From positions 50,148 to 114,147 of the forward strand of contig DAINBU010000002.1 of NCBI GenBank assembly GCA_036732755.1: a stretch of 64,000 nucleotides of DNA, given 5' to 3'. How positions within the stretch are numbered: the first letter of the stretch is position 1; each line of letters starts with the position of its first letter. The DNA comes from DASRRB01 sp036732755. GTDB taxonomy: Bacteria; Planctomycetota; B15-G4; SIAN01. The position numbers were made by a program, and so were the translations under genes. This document shows, piece after piece, positions 16,523 through 26,319 of this stretch. The notes under the pieces were generated by a model. It saw only the letters and a list, made by a program, of their open reading frames with translations. It was not told the DNA's origin and did no database searches.

Positions 16523-18856
16523 TCACGGTTGGCGCGTGAGGACGACGTCGCAGTCGCGCAGCTCGCCGGGCGCGAGATCGAAAGCGAGCTCGGCGCGGTC
16601 GAAGCCCTCGCGCAGGACGGTCAGCACGTAGCGTCCGGGCTTCAGCGCGGGATCGGTGCGGCATGGAGTGCTGCCGTCGAGCGTCTGGCCGCCGTACGTG
16701 CGCGCGCCCGACTCGAAGAGCGCCGCGCCGCGCCGCGCGTCCCAGTAGAGGGGCGCCTCGCTCTTCACGAAGACGAACGCCACCGCCTTCCCGGCCGCGT
16801 CGGCGAGCCGGCACTCGGCCGCGAGGGGATTCCCGAGCACGTCGTGGCAGGTCAGCCGCAGCGCGGCGCCCTCGTGCAGCACGACGCTGCGCGTCGCCGT
16901 CTCCCCGTCGGCGAGCTCGACCACGACGTCGGGGTCGAGCAGCTGGTGGCGGAGGCGGTGCGGCGGCAACTCGTCGACGGCGGCCGGCTCCTTCCCCCGG
17001 ATCTCCCCCGACAGCGCGTCGAAGCGCAGGCGGAAGGTGCCTTCGGGGAGCTCGGCGAAGTGGAGCCACTTGCCCACCAGGAACGCGCCGCGCGTGAATG
17101 CCGGGCCGGCCGCCGCGTCGACCGGCTCGAAGCTCACGCAGGCGTAGTGCACCGTCTCGAAGGCGTCGCAGTCGACGGAGAGTTCGAGGCGCGCGTGGAC
17201 CGCCTTGCGGACCAGGAGCACGAGCGCGCTCGTCGTCGTCCCGGCCGGTCCCATCGTGAAGTGCTCGCGGGCCGGCTCGTACCCCTCCGCCTCGACGAGT
17301 AGCTCGCCTTCGTGGAACGGCGGCAGGAAGAAGCTGCTGCGGCGGGCGCCCTCGGGATCGGGGCGGAGCGACGAGACGGAGACGCGGGCGTCGGGCAACG
17401 GCCGGTCCCCGCAGAGCACCGTGACGTTCAGCCAGGCGAGGTCGAAGAAGAGCTCGACGTCGCGCGCCGGCGCGACGACCGGCGGCGCCGAAACGGGCGA
17501 GCCGGCCGCGCCGGCGAGCGACGGATCGCCGAGGAGCACGCGGTAGGCGTGCCCGACTTCGAGACCGTCGATTCGAAAGGCGGCGCGCCCGCGGACCGGG
17601 AAGTCGGTGGTGACGGTGGCGCTGCGCCGCTCGAGCTTGCCGTTCGCGTAGAGGAGCGGATGGCCGGGCAGGTCGAGCGACTTCCCGCCTCCGGTCTGCG
17701 CGATCGCCGTGACCGCGGCGCCCGTGCGCAGGAACGCCAGCGCGACGCGGTCGGGCGGCGGCCAGCGGACCACCCCCTCGATCGAGGCGCCGCGATCGAA
17801 CGTCGCGGTCGGCTGCTCGCGCTCGGCGCCGACGACGACTTCGACGGGCAGCTGGAGCGGCGCCAGGTCGCGCGCGGCGAGGACGATCGTGTAGGTGCCG
17901 CTCTTCGGCGCGCGCAACACGTAGCGGTCGTCCGCGCGGCCGACGTCGACCAGCGTCCCCGAGGCCTCGTCGAGCGTGCCCTCGAACAGGGCCGCGACGG
18001 CGCCGAGCCCCGCCTGCGCCGCGCGGGCGCCCCGCTCGCGCGCGTCGACGAGGCCGGTCACCCGCCCCGCCGGCACCACCTCGACGGTCCATTCGAAGTC
18101 GGCGCACTCCTGCGGGCGCCGCTGCGAGAGGTCGACCGAGCGGACGACCGGCATGTAGCCGGGATCGTTCGCGACGAAGTCGAGCCCGGTCACGCGGGCG
18201 CGGCCGAGCCGGGCTGCGGCGTCGCGCGGAAAGCCCGACGCGAGCGCGGCGCGATCGAGCGCGACGTCGAAGGTGCCGTCCTCGGCGACCGGCGAGGAGG
18301 GCGCGGGGACGCGCCTTCCCATGAAGTCGACGAGGTTCAGCCGCTCGAGCGTCGGGCGCGACTCGGTGACAGAGTCCCAAGGCTTCAGCAGGTCGGGCGT
18401 CATCCGGCCGAGCCGCGAATCCATGAAGGCCTCGGCGTCGCCGCGGCGGAACTTCGGCGTCGAGATCGCGACCGTCGATCGGCGGGAGAACGCGTCGTCC
18501 TCGGCCTCGACGCGCGGCAACACGAAGACCGGCGCCTTCCAATGAATCGTCGGCACGAGCCCGACGAGCCGGCCGCGCACGTGGAGCGGCTCCGGTTCGG
18601 CGACGGGCTGCCGCGGTGCGGCGCCGCTCGCGGCCGGCGCAGGCGTTGTCTTTGGCGTGAGCTCGACCGTCGGCGCCGCCGCCTCCGCCGGCACGAGCGG
18701 CGGCGGCGTCCACTCGTCGGAGCGCGGCGCGCCCCCCTCGTCGCCGCGCGCCGCGGCGCGCGGCGGATCGCGCATCAGCGCCACGGTCGTGACGCCGACG
18801 ACGAGCGCGGCGACGGCGGCCGCGGAGAGGAGGCTGCGTTGAACGACCCGCCGCAT
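16523..18856 (-). CDS. Membrane-anchored protein with carboxypeptidase-regulatory-like beta domains
   Basis: 777 residues: a single N-terminal membrane segment (about 8-28), a proline- and alanine-rich linker to about 90, then a chain of beta-sandwich segments. Markers are GRVTGLVDARERGARAAQAG, ASIEGVVRWPPPDRVALAF, HARLELSVDCDAFETVHYAC and a final ALKPGRYVLTVLREGFDRA unit. The pattern of 'G-V-G-V...G-Y' strands fits carboxypeptidase-regulatory-like folds, common in Planctomycetota. No protease motif is seen. It lies 16 bases downstream of the 1371-residue gene on the same strand, so the two may be co-transcribed. Role unknown; likely a periplasmic scaffold. Confidence 0.6.
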   Translation of the reverse strand: MRRVVQRSLLSAAAVAALVVGVTTVALMRDPPRAAARGDEGGAPRSDEWTPPPLVPAEAAAPTVELTPKTTPAPAASGAAPRQPVAEPEPLHVRGRLVGLVPTIHWKAPVFVLPRVEAEDDAFSRRSTVAISTPKFRRGDAEAFMDSRLGRMTPDLLKPWDSVTESRPTLERLNLVDFMGRRVPAPSSPVAEDGTFDVALDRAALASGFPRDAAARLGRARVTGLDFVANDPGYMPVVRSVDLSQRRPQECADFEWTVEVVPAGRVTGLVDARERGARAAQAGLGAVAALFEGTLDEASGTLVDVGRADDRYVLRAPKSGTYTIVLAARDLAPLQLPVEVVVGAEREQPTATFDRGASIEGVVRWPPPDRVALAFLRTGAAVTAIAQTGGGKSLDLPGHPLLYANGKLERRSATVTTDFPVRGRAAFRIDGLEVGHAYRVLLGDPSLAGAAGSPVSAPPVVAPARDVELFFDLAWLNVTVLCGDRPLPDARVSVSSLRPDPEGARRSSFFLPPFHEGELLVEAEGYEPAREHFTMGPAGTTTSALVLLVRKAVHARLELSVDCDAFETVHYACVSFEPVDAAAGPAFTRGAFLVGKWLHFAELPEGTFRLRFDALSGEIRGKEPAAVDELPPHRLRHQLLDPDVVVELADGETATRSVVLHEGAALRLTCHDVLGNPLAAECRLADAAGKAVAFVFVKSEAPLYWDARRGAALFESGARTYGGQTLDGSTPCRTDPALKPGRYVLTVLREGFDRAELAFDLAPGELRDCDVVLTRQP

Positions 18857-18872
18857 GCGCCTCCTCCCGCGC

Positions 18873-21800
18873 TCACCGCTCGAGGCGCGCGCCGAGCGTC
18901 GCGAGCTCCGCGAGCCGCTCGACCGGCTGCCCGCCGGCCCAGGCGATCGCCCGCAGCAGGAGCAGTCGAACGCGCGGGTCGTCGAACGTCCAGCGGTAGT
19001 GGCCCGGGAGGAAGCCGACGATGCGGCCGCGCCCGACCTCGCGCGCCCAGATCTGCGGCCGCGGCTGCCCGTCCTCGACGGCGGTCGCGAGCACGCGCAC
19101 CGACGACTCGTCGCCGGAGAGGTCCCAATAGGTCTCGTCGACGAGGTGGAGGCGGTGGAAGCCGGCCACGATCGCGTCGGCCGAGGTCGCGCCGCGACGC
19201 GGGGCGAGGAAGTCGAGGTCGAGCGCGCCGTGGCGGAACTTCGAGCCGTTGCGCCACGCGAGCCCGATCCGCTGCGCGTACTCGGCGACGGCGCTGCCGC
19301 CGTTCACGGCGTAGTGGATCAGCACGAGACCGCCGCCCCGCGCGAACCAGGCGTCGAGCTCGGCGCCGCGCGCGGCCGACCACGCCGGGTTCGCGCTGAA
19401 CATCACGACGACGTCGGCGCCGGCGAGTTGCTCCGCGCTCGGCCAGCCCTGTGCCGTCTCGACGGCGACTCGATCCGCGCGCGCGAGGAGCGGCGCCCAG
19501 CGCTGCTGCCAGTCGGGGTAGTCGTGCTCGTCCTGGCCGTGGTCCTTCTCGCCGGCCGCGAGGACGACGCGCAACGGCTTGGGATCGGCCGCGTCCGCGG
19601 CGCGCGGCGGCGGCGCGAGCGCTTCGAATTCCGCGAGCGGACACGGCGGCGGCGCGCCCTCGATCGCGATCGGCGCCGGCTCGAGCGGCCGCGCGAGGAC
19701 ATAGGTCAGGAAATCGGTCACCTGCTGCGGCGAGAGGACGTTCTGCAGCCCGACCGGCATGATCGACGTGGCGAGCGGCTCGCGCATCGCGACGTCGTTG
19801 CTGCGGATCGCCGTCTCCTTGCCGCCCGCCTCGCCGACGATCCACGCCTCGGGATCGGCGCCGTCGGCACGGCGCGCGACGCCGGCGAGCTCGCGGCCGT
19901 CGCGCAGGACGAAGTGGACCGCGGCGAAGTCGGGGTTGATCGCGGCGTTGGGGTCGAGGACGTCGCGCCGCACCGACGCGGCGTCGCGCTGCCAGAGCTT
20001 CGAGAGGTCGGGGCCGATTCTTCCGTGCGCGTAGCGGCCGCGGCCGCTGCCGTCGTCGAACGTGTGGCACTTCGAGCACAGCGCGTCGGGGCCGAAGAAG
20101 ACGGCGCGCCCGCGCGACCAGTTGCCGCCGGCGAGCTCGGGGCGCGGCGCGAAGCCGTCGTCGCCGCTTGTCGCGGCTTCGACCTCGCCGAGGCGCGCCG
20201 CCCACGGCGGGAAGAAGCGCCGCAGCGGCAGCGCGCGCAGCCGCGGATCCTCGTCGGTGTGAACCGCGACGGCGAGCTCCGGCGGGCCGGCCGCCGTCGC
20301 GAGCTCGATCTCGAACGGGATCAGTTTCCCGCGCACCGGCTGCACACGCGCCTCGAGCGCCGAAGCAGTGTCGCGCCGCTCCGCGCCTTCGAAGGCGAGC
20401 GTCGACTTGCCGTTGGCGCGCACCTCGAGGGTAACGAACTCCGCCGGCCACTCGTGATCGAGCTTCGCGCCCGGCTGCAGCTCGGGCCGCAGCAGGTCGG
20501 CGAGGTCGAGCGCGCCGCGCAACCGCAGCCGCCCCGGCTGCGCGATCGTCTTCCAGAACGTCTCATGGTCGGCGCTGCCGCGCGTGAAGCGGCGCGCAAC
20601 GGCGAGGTCGAGGTGCGGCAGCGCGATCGACTCCTTCCGCTGGCCGTCGGCCGATTCCCACTCCGCCTCGACGCCGCAAAGGTCGTAGCCGAGCTCGAGC
20701 TCCGCGAGCGAGAGCGCGTGGGGCTGCCGCGCGACGTGCGGCGCGGTGGAGAGCGAGAGCGTGCGCCGGTCGGCGGAGATCTGGAGCGAGAGGAGCGGCA
20801 GGTCGTAGCGCGGCGCCTCGATCTGGCGCTGGACCGCCTGGTAGCCCGGCCAGAGCGCTTCAAAGCGGTCGCCGGTGCCGACGTACGCGCCGAAGGTCGC
20901 GCGCGCCGCTGCCATCGACTGCTCGAACCGCCCCGGCCCGAGCGGCCGGTCGAAGGCGACGCGCACCTCCTGCGGCCCCGCCGCCCACGTCGCGACCGGC
21001 TGCGGCGCGCGGCCGTCGTACTGCAACCGGAACAGCCGCCCGCGGCCGGTCGGGCCGCTCCCCCAATCGGGCGCACCCGAATGGCACGCGACGATCAGCT
21101 CGCCGTCGGGTCCGAGCGCGACGTCGCAAACCAACAGAGAGAAGCTCGCGAGCTGTTGATTGCGCGCGACGAAGCCGGCGGCGCTCTTCACGAGTTCGGT
21201 CCGATACAACTTTCCGCGCGAATATCCTGCGATCAGCGCGTCGCCCTCCCAGCTCGCGGGCCCGAAGGTCGGACGGCCCGGCGCCGGTTCGTCGAAGCAG
21301 AAGCCGCACGTCGACTGGTGCTGCGGGCGGTAGTCGAAGAGGCTCGGCTCGTCGAGGACCCCTGGGAGGTGGCGCGGATGGCGCGGGGGGAAGCCGTAGT
21401 GCCTTCCTTCCTCAATATGGAGGAGCTCGTCGAAGGGGTTCCCGTCGGGGAGCCAGGTCGCCCCCTCCTGATCGGTCGCGAAGAGGTCGCCGGCTCGATC
21501 GAAGTGGATTCCGACCGGGAAGCGGATGCCGGTGCAGACGACGCGCCGCGAGCGCAGGTCGGAGGCGATCGCGAGGATCGCGCCGCGCTCGCTCTCGAGC
21601 CGGTAGTGGCCGGCGCCCGCCCGGTCGACGAGGTAGGCGTTGGTGTAGTCGCTCGTGCCGAGCCCGAAGAGGACGCGGCCGTCGGGCGCGATCGCGACGC
21701 CGAGCGCGTCGACGTCGTGCTCGATCGACGCCGACTCCCAGTCGTTCGCGAGCACGACTTCACGTTCTGCGACGTCATCGCCGTTTTCGTCGGCGAGCAG

Positions 21801-22988
21801 GACGATCTTCCCCTTGCACGCGACCACGACACCGCAGCTCTGCGTGAGCCCGTTCACGGCGAAGCCCTTCGGCGTGAGCGCCATCCCGATCGGCGCGACG
21901 ATCGACCCGCGATTCGTGAAGAAGGGGCGCACGCTCTCTGGTACGCCGTCGCCGTCGCGGTCGTCGAGCAGGAAGACGTTCCCGTCGTAGCCGAGCGCGA
22001 CCAGCGTCCCGTCCGCGCGGAAGGCGACGCCGTTCACGTTCACGAGATCGAGCGGCAGCGGCGTCGCCGTGAAGCCCGGCACGAAGAGGCGCACCGGGTC
22101 GGGCGGCGTGCGTTCGAGCGCGACGCGCCGCAGCTTCGACGCCGCGGCGAGCGCGTGCTCGGCGGCCGCGTGCTTCCCGGCGAGGTAGGACTCGACGCGC
22201 GCGATCTCGTCGGCGGAGAGGCGCCGCTCGAAGAGCAGCACCTCCTCGACGTCGCCGTCGAGGAAGCCGGTGGTCGCCGGCACGTCGGAGTCGTTCGAGT
22301 AGAAGCGCGCGCCGAGCGTCACCTCGTCGCAGCGCAGCGCCGTCCCGTCGCGCGCGCGGCGGCCCTCGTCACGACCGTCGACGCGCAGCGCGACCACGTC
22401 CGCGCACTCGACCGTGAAGGTGTGGAACGCCCCGAATTCAAAGGAGCCCGCCAGCAGGTCGAGCGCCCCGCCGAAGCCCGCCCCCTCGACGTTCACGACC
22501 TCGAGCCGCGCGGTCGGCGGGAACGACAGATCGAGGTTCATCCCGCTGCGGTAGTCGTTGCGCCCAGTCGCGTTGCACGCGAAGAGGCCGCGGAAGCCGC
22601 CGGGATTCGCGCGCGGCGCCGCACGAACGAAGAGCGTGCAGTCGCGCAGCTCCGTCGCGAGCCCGCTCGCCGCGAGCGCGTCGTCGACGCCATCGAAGCG
22701 GATGAGCGCGCCCGCGCCGGCGGCGACGTGCTTCGGCTGGAGCGCCCGCGCGCGCTGGGCGAAGTCGCGCCGCCGCCCTGACGCGTCGTACGCGACGCCG
22801 AGCGGACTCCCGTCGCCGGGAACTTCGCGCCCCTGCGCCGCGTACGCCGCGGCCTGCCGGCTCGCGTCGATCCAGAGAACGAGGCCGGCGCGGACCGGCA
22901 GCCGTGCGTCGGCCCACGCTTCGATCTCGTGCGCTGCGGCGCCCGCCTGCGCCAGCGCGACCGCTCCGACCAGGGCGAGGAGGGACAT
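18873..22988 (-). CDS. Giant LamG / dehydrogenase-propeller / haem / ThuA fusion protein
   Basis: 1371 residues. Signal peptide (about 1-18); laminin-G-like lectin fold about 30-265 (LVLWIDASRQ, VEEVLLFERRLSADEIARVE); PVC-type membrane-bound dehydrogenase propeller about 290-690 (NVNGVAFRADGTLVALGYDG, FPVGIHFDRAGDLFATDQEG); a beta-rich linker; a c-type haem site CSKCH at 971-975 with the conserved RIGPDLSKLWQRD nearby; and a ThuA/glutamine-amidotransferase-like domain about 1136-1340 (VVMFSANPAW, LVLIHYAVNGGS, GRGRIVGFLPGHYRW). Families of this kind are typical of Planctomycetota and are linked to sugar or polysaccharide oxidation. The exact substrate is unknown. The propeller and haem suggest a periplasmic redox enzyme. 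Confidence 0.85.
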   Translation of the reverse strand: MSLLALVGAVALAQAGAAAHEIEAWADARLPVRAGLVLWIDASRQAAAYAAQGREVPGDGSPLGVAYDASGRRRDFAQRARALQPKHVAAGAGALIRFDGVDDALAASGLATELRDCTLFVRAAPRANPGGFRGLFACNATGRNDYRSGMNLDLSFPPTARLEVVNVEGAGFGGALDLLAGSFEFGAFHTFTVECADVVALRVDGRDEGRRARDGTALRCDEVTLGARFYSNDSDVPATTGFLDGDVEEVLLFERRLSADEIARVESYLAGKHAAAEHALAAASKLRRVALERTPPDPVRLFVPGFTATPLPLDLVNVNGVAFRADGTLVALGYDGNVFLLDDRDGDGVPESVRPFFTNRGSIVAPIGMALTPKGFAVNGLTQSCGVVVACKGKIVLLADENGDDVAEREVVLANDWESASIEHDVDALGVAIAPDGRVLFGLGTSDYTNAYLVDRAGAGHYRLESERGAILAIASDLRSRRVVCTGIRFPVGIHFDRAGDLFATDQEGATWLPDGNPFDELLHIEEGRHYGFPPRHPRHLPGVLDEPSLFDYRPQHQSTCGFCFDEPAPGRPTFGPASWEGDALIAGYSRGKLYRTELVKSAAGFVARNQQLASFSLLVCDVALGPDGELIVACHSGAPDWGSGPTGRGRLFRLQYDGRAPQPVATWAAGPQEVRVAFDRPLGPGRFEQSMAAARATFGAYVGTGDRFEALWPGYQAVQRQIEAPRYDLPLLSLQISADRRTLSLSTAPHVARQPHALSLAELELGYDLCGVEAEWESADGQRKESIALPHLDLAVARRFTRGSADHETFWKTIAQPGRLRLRGALDLADLLRPELQPGAKLDHEWPAEFVTLEVRANGKSTLAFEGAERRDTASALEARVQPVRGKLIPFEIELATAAGPPELAVAVHTDEDPRLRALPLRRFFPPWAARLGEVEAATSGDDGFAPRPELAGGNWSRGRAVFFGPDALCSKCHTFDDGSGRGRYAHGRIGPDLSKLWQRDAASVRRDVLDPNAAINPDFAAVHFVLRDGRELAGVARRADGADPEAWIVGEAGGKETAIRSNDVAMREPLATSIMPVGLQNVLSPQQVTDFLTYVLARPLEPAPIAIEGAPPPCPLAEFEALAPPPRAADAADPKPLRVVLAAGEKDHGQDEHDYPDWQQRWAPLLARADRVAVETAQGWPSAEQLAGADVVVMFSANPAWSAARGAELDAWFARGGGLVLIHYAVNGGSAVAEYAQRIGLAWRNGSKFRHGALDLDFLAPRRGATSADAIVAGFHRLHLVDETYWDLSGDESSVRVLATAVEDGQPRPQIWAREVGRGRIVGFLPGHYRWTFDDPRVRLLLLRAIAWAGGQPVERLAELATLGARLER

Positions 22989-23062
22989 GGCGCGCGGGAG
23001 CCTAACGAACCTCCCCCTCGCTAACGTGCCCGCCGCCCCGATCGGCGCAAGAGGATCCCGAC

Positions 23063-24895
23063 ATGCTCCGCAGCCTGATCGTCGCGCTCGCGCTCGCTTC
23101 CCCGCTCCTCGCCCAGACGCCCACGAAGGCGACGCCCGACTACACGGGCGGCGAGGCGCAGGTCGTCGAGGCGTTCAAGGACCCCAAGGCGTGGGTCCGC
23201 GAGGAGCTCTGGGTCGAGGCCGAATTCGACACCGACGGCGACGGCAAGAAGGACCGCATGCACGTCGACGTCACGCGGCCGCGCCAGACCGACACCGAGG
23301 GGCTCACGGTGCCGGTGATCTACGAGACGAGCCCCTACTTCTCCGGCGTCTCCTCGACCGACTCGAAGTACTTCTGGGACCCGCATCAGGAAGTGCACGG
23401 CAAGCCCAACCCGCGCGAGCACGCGCCGCCGATCCCGTTCCAGCGAAGGAGTCCGCGCATCTCCGACGGGCTCGTCGGCAACTGGGTCCCGCGCGGCTTC
23501 GCAGTCGTCCACTCGGAGTCGCCGGGCACCGGCCTGTCGCAGGGCAGCCCGAGCGTCGGCGGTGAGAACGAGTCGCTCGCGCCGAAGGCCGTGGTCGACT
23601 GGCTGAACGGCCGCGCGAAGGGGTTCAAGAAGCCGACGGGCGACGACAAGGTCGAGGCGTACTGGTCGACCGGCAAGGTCGGGATGACCGGGACCTCCTA
23701 CAACGGGACGCTGCCGCTCGCGTGCGCGCTGACCGGGGTCGAGGGGCTCGAGGCGATCATCCCCGTCTCGCTCAACTCGTCCTACTACCACTACTACCGC
23801 TCGAACGGACTGGTCCGCCATCCCGGCGGATACATGGGCGAGGACATGGACGTGCTGTTCGACTTCATCGACAGCGGCGATCCGGCCCGGCGCGCGTACG
23901 GCCAGAAGCACGTGCGCGACGAGGTGCTCCTGAAGTCGATCGACCGCGTGAGCGGCGACTACAACGACTTCTGGGAGGCGCGCGACTACTGGAAGCAGCT
24001 CGATCAAGTGCACGCCGCCGTGCTGCTCGCCCACGGGCTCAACGACTGGAACGTGATGCCCGAGCACAGCGTGCACCTGTACACCGAGTTCAAGAAGCGC
24101 GGGGTCCCGACCCAGCTCTACCTGCACCAGGGCGGCCACGGCGGCGACCCGCCGCTCCAAATGATGAACCGCTGGTTCACCCGTTACCTGTGCGACGTCG
24201 AGAACGGCGTCGAGGACGACCCCAAGTGCTTCGTCGTGCGGGAAGGCGCGCGCACCCCGACGCCCTACGCCGACTACCCCAACCCCGACGCGAAGGTCGT
24301 GACGCTGCGGCCTTCGAAGGGCGGCGCGGCGGTCGGCGGCCTCGCGTTGTCCGACGGCGGCGGCACTCCGGCGAAGCTCGTCGAGTCGCTGCGCGACGAC
24401 GCCTCGATCTCCGGCGGCGAGATGGCGAAGGCCGCCGATTCGAAGAACCGGCTGCTGTATGCGACCCCGCCGCTCGCGGCGCCCCTCCACACGTCCGGCA
24501 CGCCGCGCGTGAAGCTGCGCCTTTCCAGCAGCAAGGCCGCTGCGAACCTCACCGTCTGGATCGTCGAGCTGCCCTGGACCGACGGGCGCGACATCAACGA
24601 CCACCTCGTCAACCGCGGCTGGGCCGACCCGCAGAATCGCGAGTCGCTTTCGAAGAGCGAGCCGCTCGTCCCCGGCCAGTTCTACGATGTGCAGTTCGAC
24701 CTGCAGCCCGACGACCAGGTCATCCCCGCCGGCAAGCGCCTCGCCCTGATGGTCTTCTCGAGCGACAAGGAGTTCACCCTCTGGCCCGAACCGGGCACCA
24801 AGCTCGAGGTCGACCTCGCGGGCAGCTCGCTCGACTTCCCGGTCGTCGGCGGGAAGGAGGCGTGGGAGAAGGCGGTCGCGGGCGGGGTGCGTTGA
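23063..24895 (+). CDS. Xaa-Pro dipeptidyl-peptidase (S15, CocE/NonD family)
   Basis: 610-residue exported serine hydrolase: signal peptide about 1-18 (ALASPLLAQ), alpha/beta-hydrolase fold, and a C-terminal jelly-roll (about 430-600) typical of PepX and CocE. The catalytic serine is S212 in GMTGTSYNG; the acid is probably D328 in HGLNDWNV and the base H359 in HQGGHGG. The match to bacterial Xaa-Pro dipeptidyl-peptidases (DVTRPRQT, VGNWVPRGFAVVHSESPGTG) is good. It would remove proline-containing dipeptides from peptides outside the cytoplasm. Divergent from the fusion gene, with a 74-base gap for two promoters. Confidence 0.88.
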   Translation: MLRSLIVALALASPLLAQTPTKATPDYTGGEAQVVEAFKDPKAWVREELWVEAEFDTDGDGKKDRMHVDVTRPRQTDTEGLTVPVIYETSPYFSGVSSTDSKYFWDPHQEVHGKPNPREHAPPIPFQRRSPRISDGLVGNWVPRGFAVVHSESPGTGLSQGSPSVGGENESLAPKAVVDWLNGRAKGFKKPTGDDKVEAYWSTGKVGMTGTSYNGTLPLACALTGVEGLEAIIPVSLNSSYYHYYRSNGLVRHPGGYMGEDMDVLFDFIDSGDPARRAYGQKHVRDEVLLKSIDRVSGDYNDFWEARDYWKQLDQVHAAVLLAHGLNDWNVMPEHSVHLYTEFKKRGVPTQLYLHQGGHGGDPPLQMMNRWFTRYLCDVENGVEDDPKCFVVREGARTPTPYADYPNPDAKVVTLRPSKGGAAVGGLALSDGGGTPAKLVESLRDDASISGGEMAKAADSKNRLLYATPPLAAPLHTSGTPRVKLRLSSSKAAANLTVWIVELPWTDGRDINDHLVNRGWADPQNRESLSKSEPLVPGQFYDVQFDLQPDDQVIPAGKRLALMVFSSDKEFTLWPEPGTKLEVDLAGSSLDFPVVGGKEAWEKAVAGGVR

Positions 24896-24949
24896 TCGCG
24901 GACTCGCGCTGCGGCGAAGCTCGACCCTTCCGAATCGCTACCGCGCCCC

Positions 24950-25264
24950 TCACCCCTTCTTCCCGATCCCCTGCTTCTCGAACGCCTCCGCGATCTTGAA
25001 GAGCGCGCTCGTGGTCACGGCGACCTCGTTCACGTTCTGCCGGTACAGATTCCAGAAGTAGACGATCACGACGGCGACCGGGGCGAGCAGCAGCGCGGAG
25101 CCCAAGTCCTGGCAGATCTGGACGACCAGGACGATGAGGACGACGCCGAGGGGCCAGGCAAGGTCGACGGGAATGTGTCCGCCGTTCGCGCGCTGACGCA
25201 GATGGTTCAGGGCGTCGCGCTCCGACTGGGTCAGGGTCTCGTAGAGGCGATGCGACTCCGTCAT
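24950..25264 (-). CDS. Small two-helix membrane protein
   Basis: 104-residue protein beginning at the ATG at 25264; a longer frame exists but begins with an arginine- and glycine-rich stretch lacking family character. Residues 1-30 are a charged cytoplasmic helix (HRLYETLTQSERDALNHLRQ). About 37-75 form two hydrophobic segments (PLGVVLIVLVVQI and ALLLAPVAVVIVYFW), and the tail is amphipathic. No family recognised. It converges on the S15 peptidase gene, 54 bases away. Function unknown. Confidence 0.55.
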   Translation of the reverse strand: MTESHRLYETLTQSERDALNHLRQRANGGHIPVDLAWPLGVVLIVLVVQICQDLGSALLLAPVAVVIVYFWNLYRQNVNEVAVTTSALFKIAEAFEKQGIGKKG

Positions 25265-25439
25265 GACCGGCACTCCTCGGGGGGGTCCATGACCGCGAAC
25301 GCCCTGGCCGCGCGGAGTGGGGGGCACAAGCTACGAATCGATGTTGGGGACGGCGAGCGCCGCTCCTCCCGAGGACGCGCCCGCGCGGGGCGCGCGCTCG
25401 GGAGGAGGCGAGTGCGCTACGTCCGGCGAAACCGCCCCG

Positions 25440-26159
25440 TCAGAACGAGAAGCGGACGTTCAGCGTGGTGCGGCGGTCGTCCTCGATGAAGGCGTACGAC
25501 AGGCCGACGCTGAGGAACCTGATGAAGTGGGCGCGCACGCCGAGCTCCCACGCGCTCGTGACGCTGTCGCTCGCCAGCGAATCGACGTCGGTCCAGCGGT
25601 AGCCGGCGTCCACCTCGAGACCACCTCGGTCCCACGGCAGCGCCATCCAGCGCCCGCCGAGATAGAGGGAGACGCCGGTGTCGTTGTCGGAGCTGATGCT
25701 GTCCCCATCGACGTTGTCGTAGATCCAGATCGCCTCGCCGAGCACGTCGAGCTGCGGCAGGATCGAGAAGTGCGCGCCGCCGCCGATCCAGTAAGTGTCG
25801 ACATGCAAGTCGTCGAAGTCAGTCTCGCCGCGCTCGACGCCGGCGACGACGTTGAAGAACTTGAGGAAGGAGAACGACCCCTTCAGGTAGAGCGAGTCAA
25901 CGTCGTCGTCGATCACGTCGACGTCCGTGCGCGCGACACCGAGCTCCACGTAGGTGTAGCTGAGGAGCGAGTCGCGCTTGTCTTCGGCCGCGAACGGAAG
26001 CGGGGCCGGCGCGGCGTTCGGGTCGACGTTGGCGAGGAGCGACGCCTCGAACGCCCGCACCCCCGCCTGGCCGAACGGCGATGCGCCGAGGATCGACGCC
26101 GTGCTCTCCGGATCGGGATCGGCGAGCAGGAACGCGGCGAACAGGATCGGGATCGACAT
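25440..26159 (-). CDS. Small outer-membrane beta-barrel protein
   Basis: 239-residue protein with a signal peptide at about 1-14 and a beta-rich body of alternating strands (LLSYTYVELGVARTDVDVID, VDTYWIGGGAHFSILPQLDV, LGVRAHFIRFLSVGLSYAF). It ends in phenylalanine (NVRFSF), the barrel-assembly signal. The start at 26159 is supported by an AAGGAG site; an earlier in-frame start would place a charged stretch before the signal. It resembles OmpA-like or porin-like eight- to twelve-stranded barrels with no known ligand. Stand-alone gene between lysC and the small membrane protein. Confidence 0.75.
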   Translation of the reverse strand: MSIPILFAAFLLADPDPESTASILGASPFGQAGVRAFEASLLANVDPNAAPAPLPFAAEDKRDSLLSYTYVELGVARTDVDVIDDDVDSLYLKGSFSFLKFFNVVAGVERGETDFDDLHVDTYWIGGGAHFSILPQLDVLGEAIWIYDNVDGDSISSDNDTGVSLYLGGRWMALPWDRGGLEVDAGYRWTDVDSLASDSVTSAWELGVRAHFIRFLSVGLSYAFIEDDRRTTLNVRFSF

Positions 26160-26319
26160 GGCAGAAGGCTCCTTCAAGGGGCGTCCGTAGAAATGGACGC
26201 GCGACACTGTGGAGCGGACCGAATTCCCCGTTTCGGCGGAGCATACGCACCACGAGCCCGGAATTCCCCGGGGCGACGGCCCGCGCGACGCCGTCGCGCG
26301 CGACGGAATGGGACCCCGC

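Noticed and set aside
26273..26297. 8-base inverted repeat between the aspartate kinase and small barrel genes
   Set aside because: No T run follows on the minus strand and GC-rich chance repeats are common here, so it was not called a terminator.
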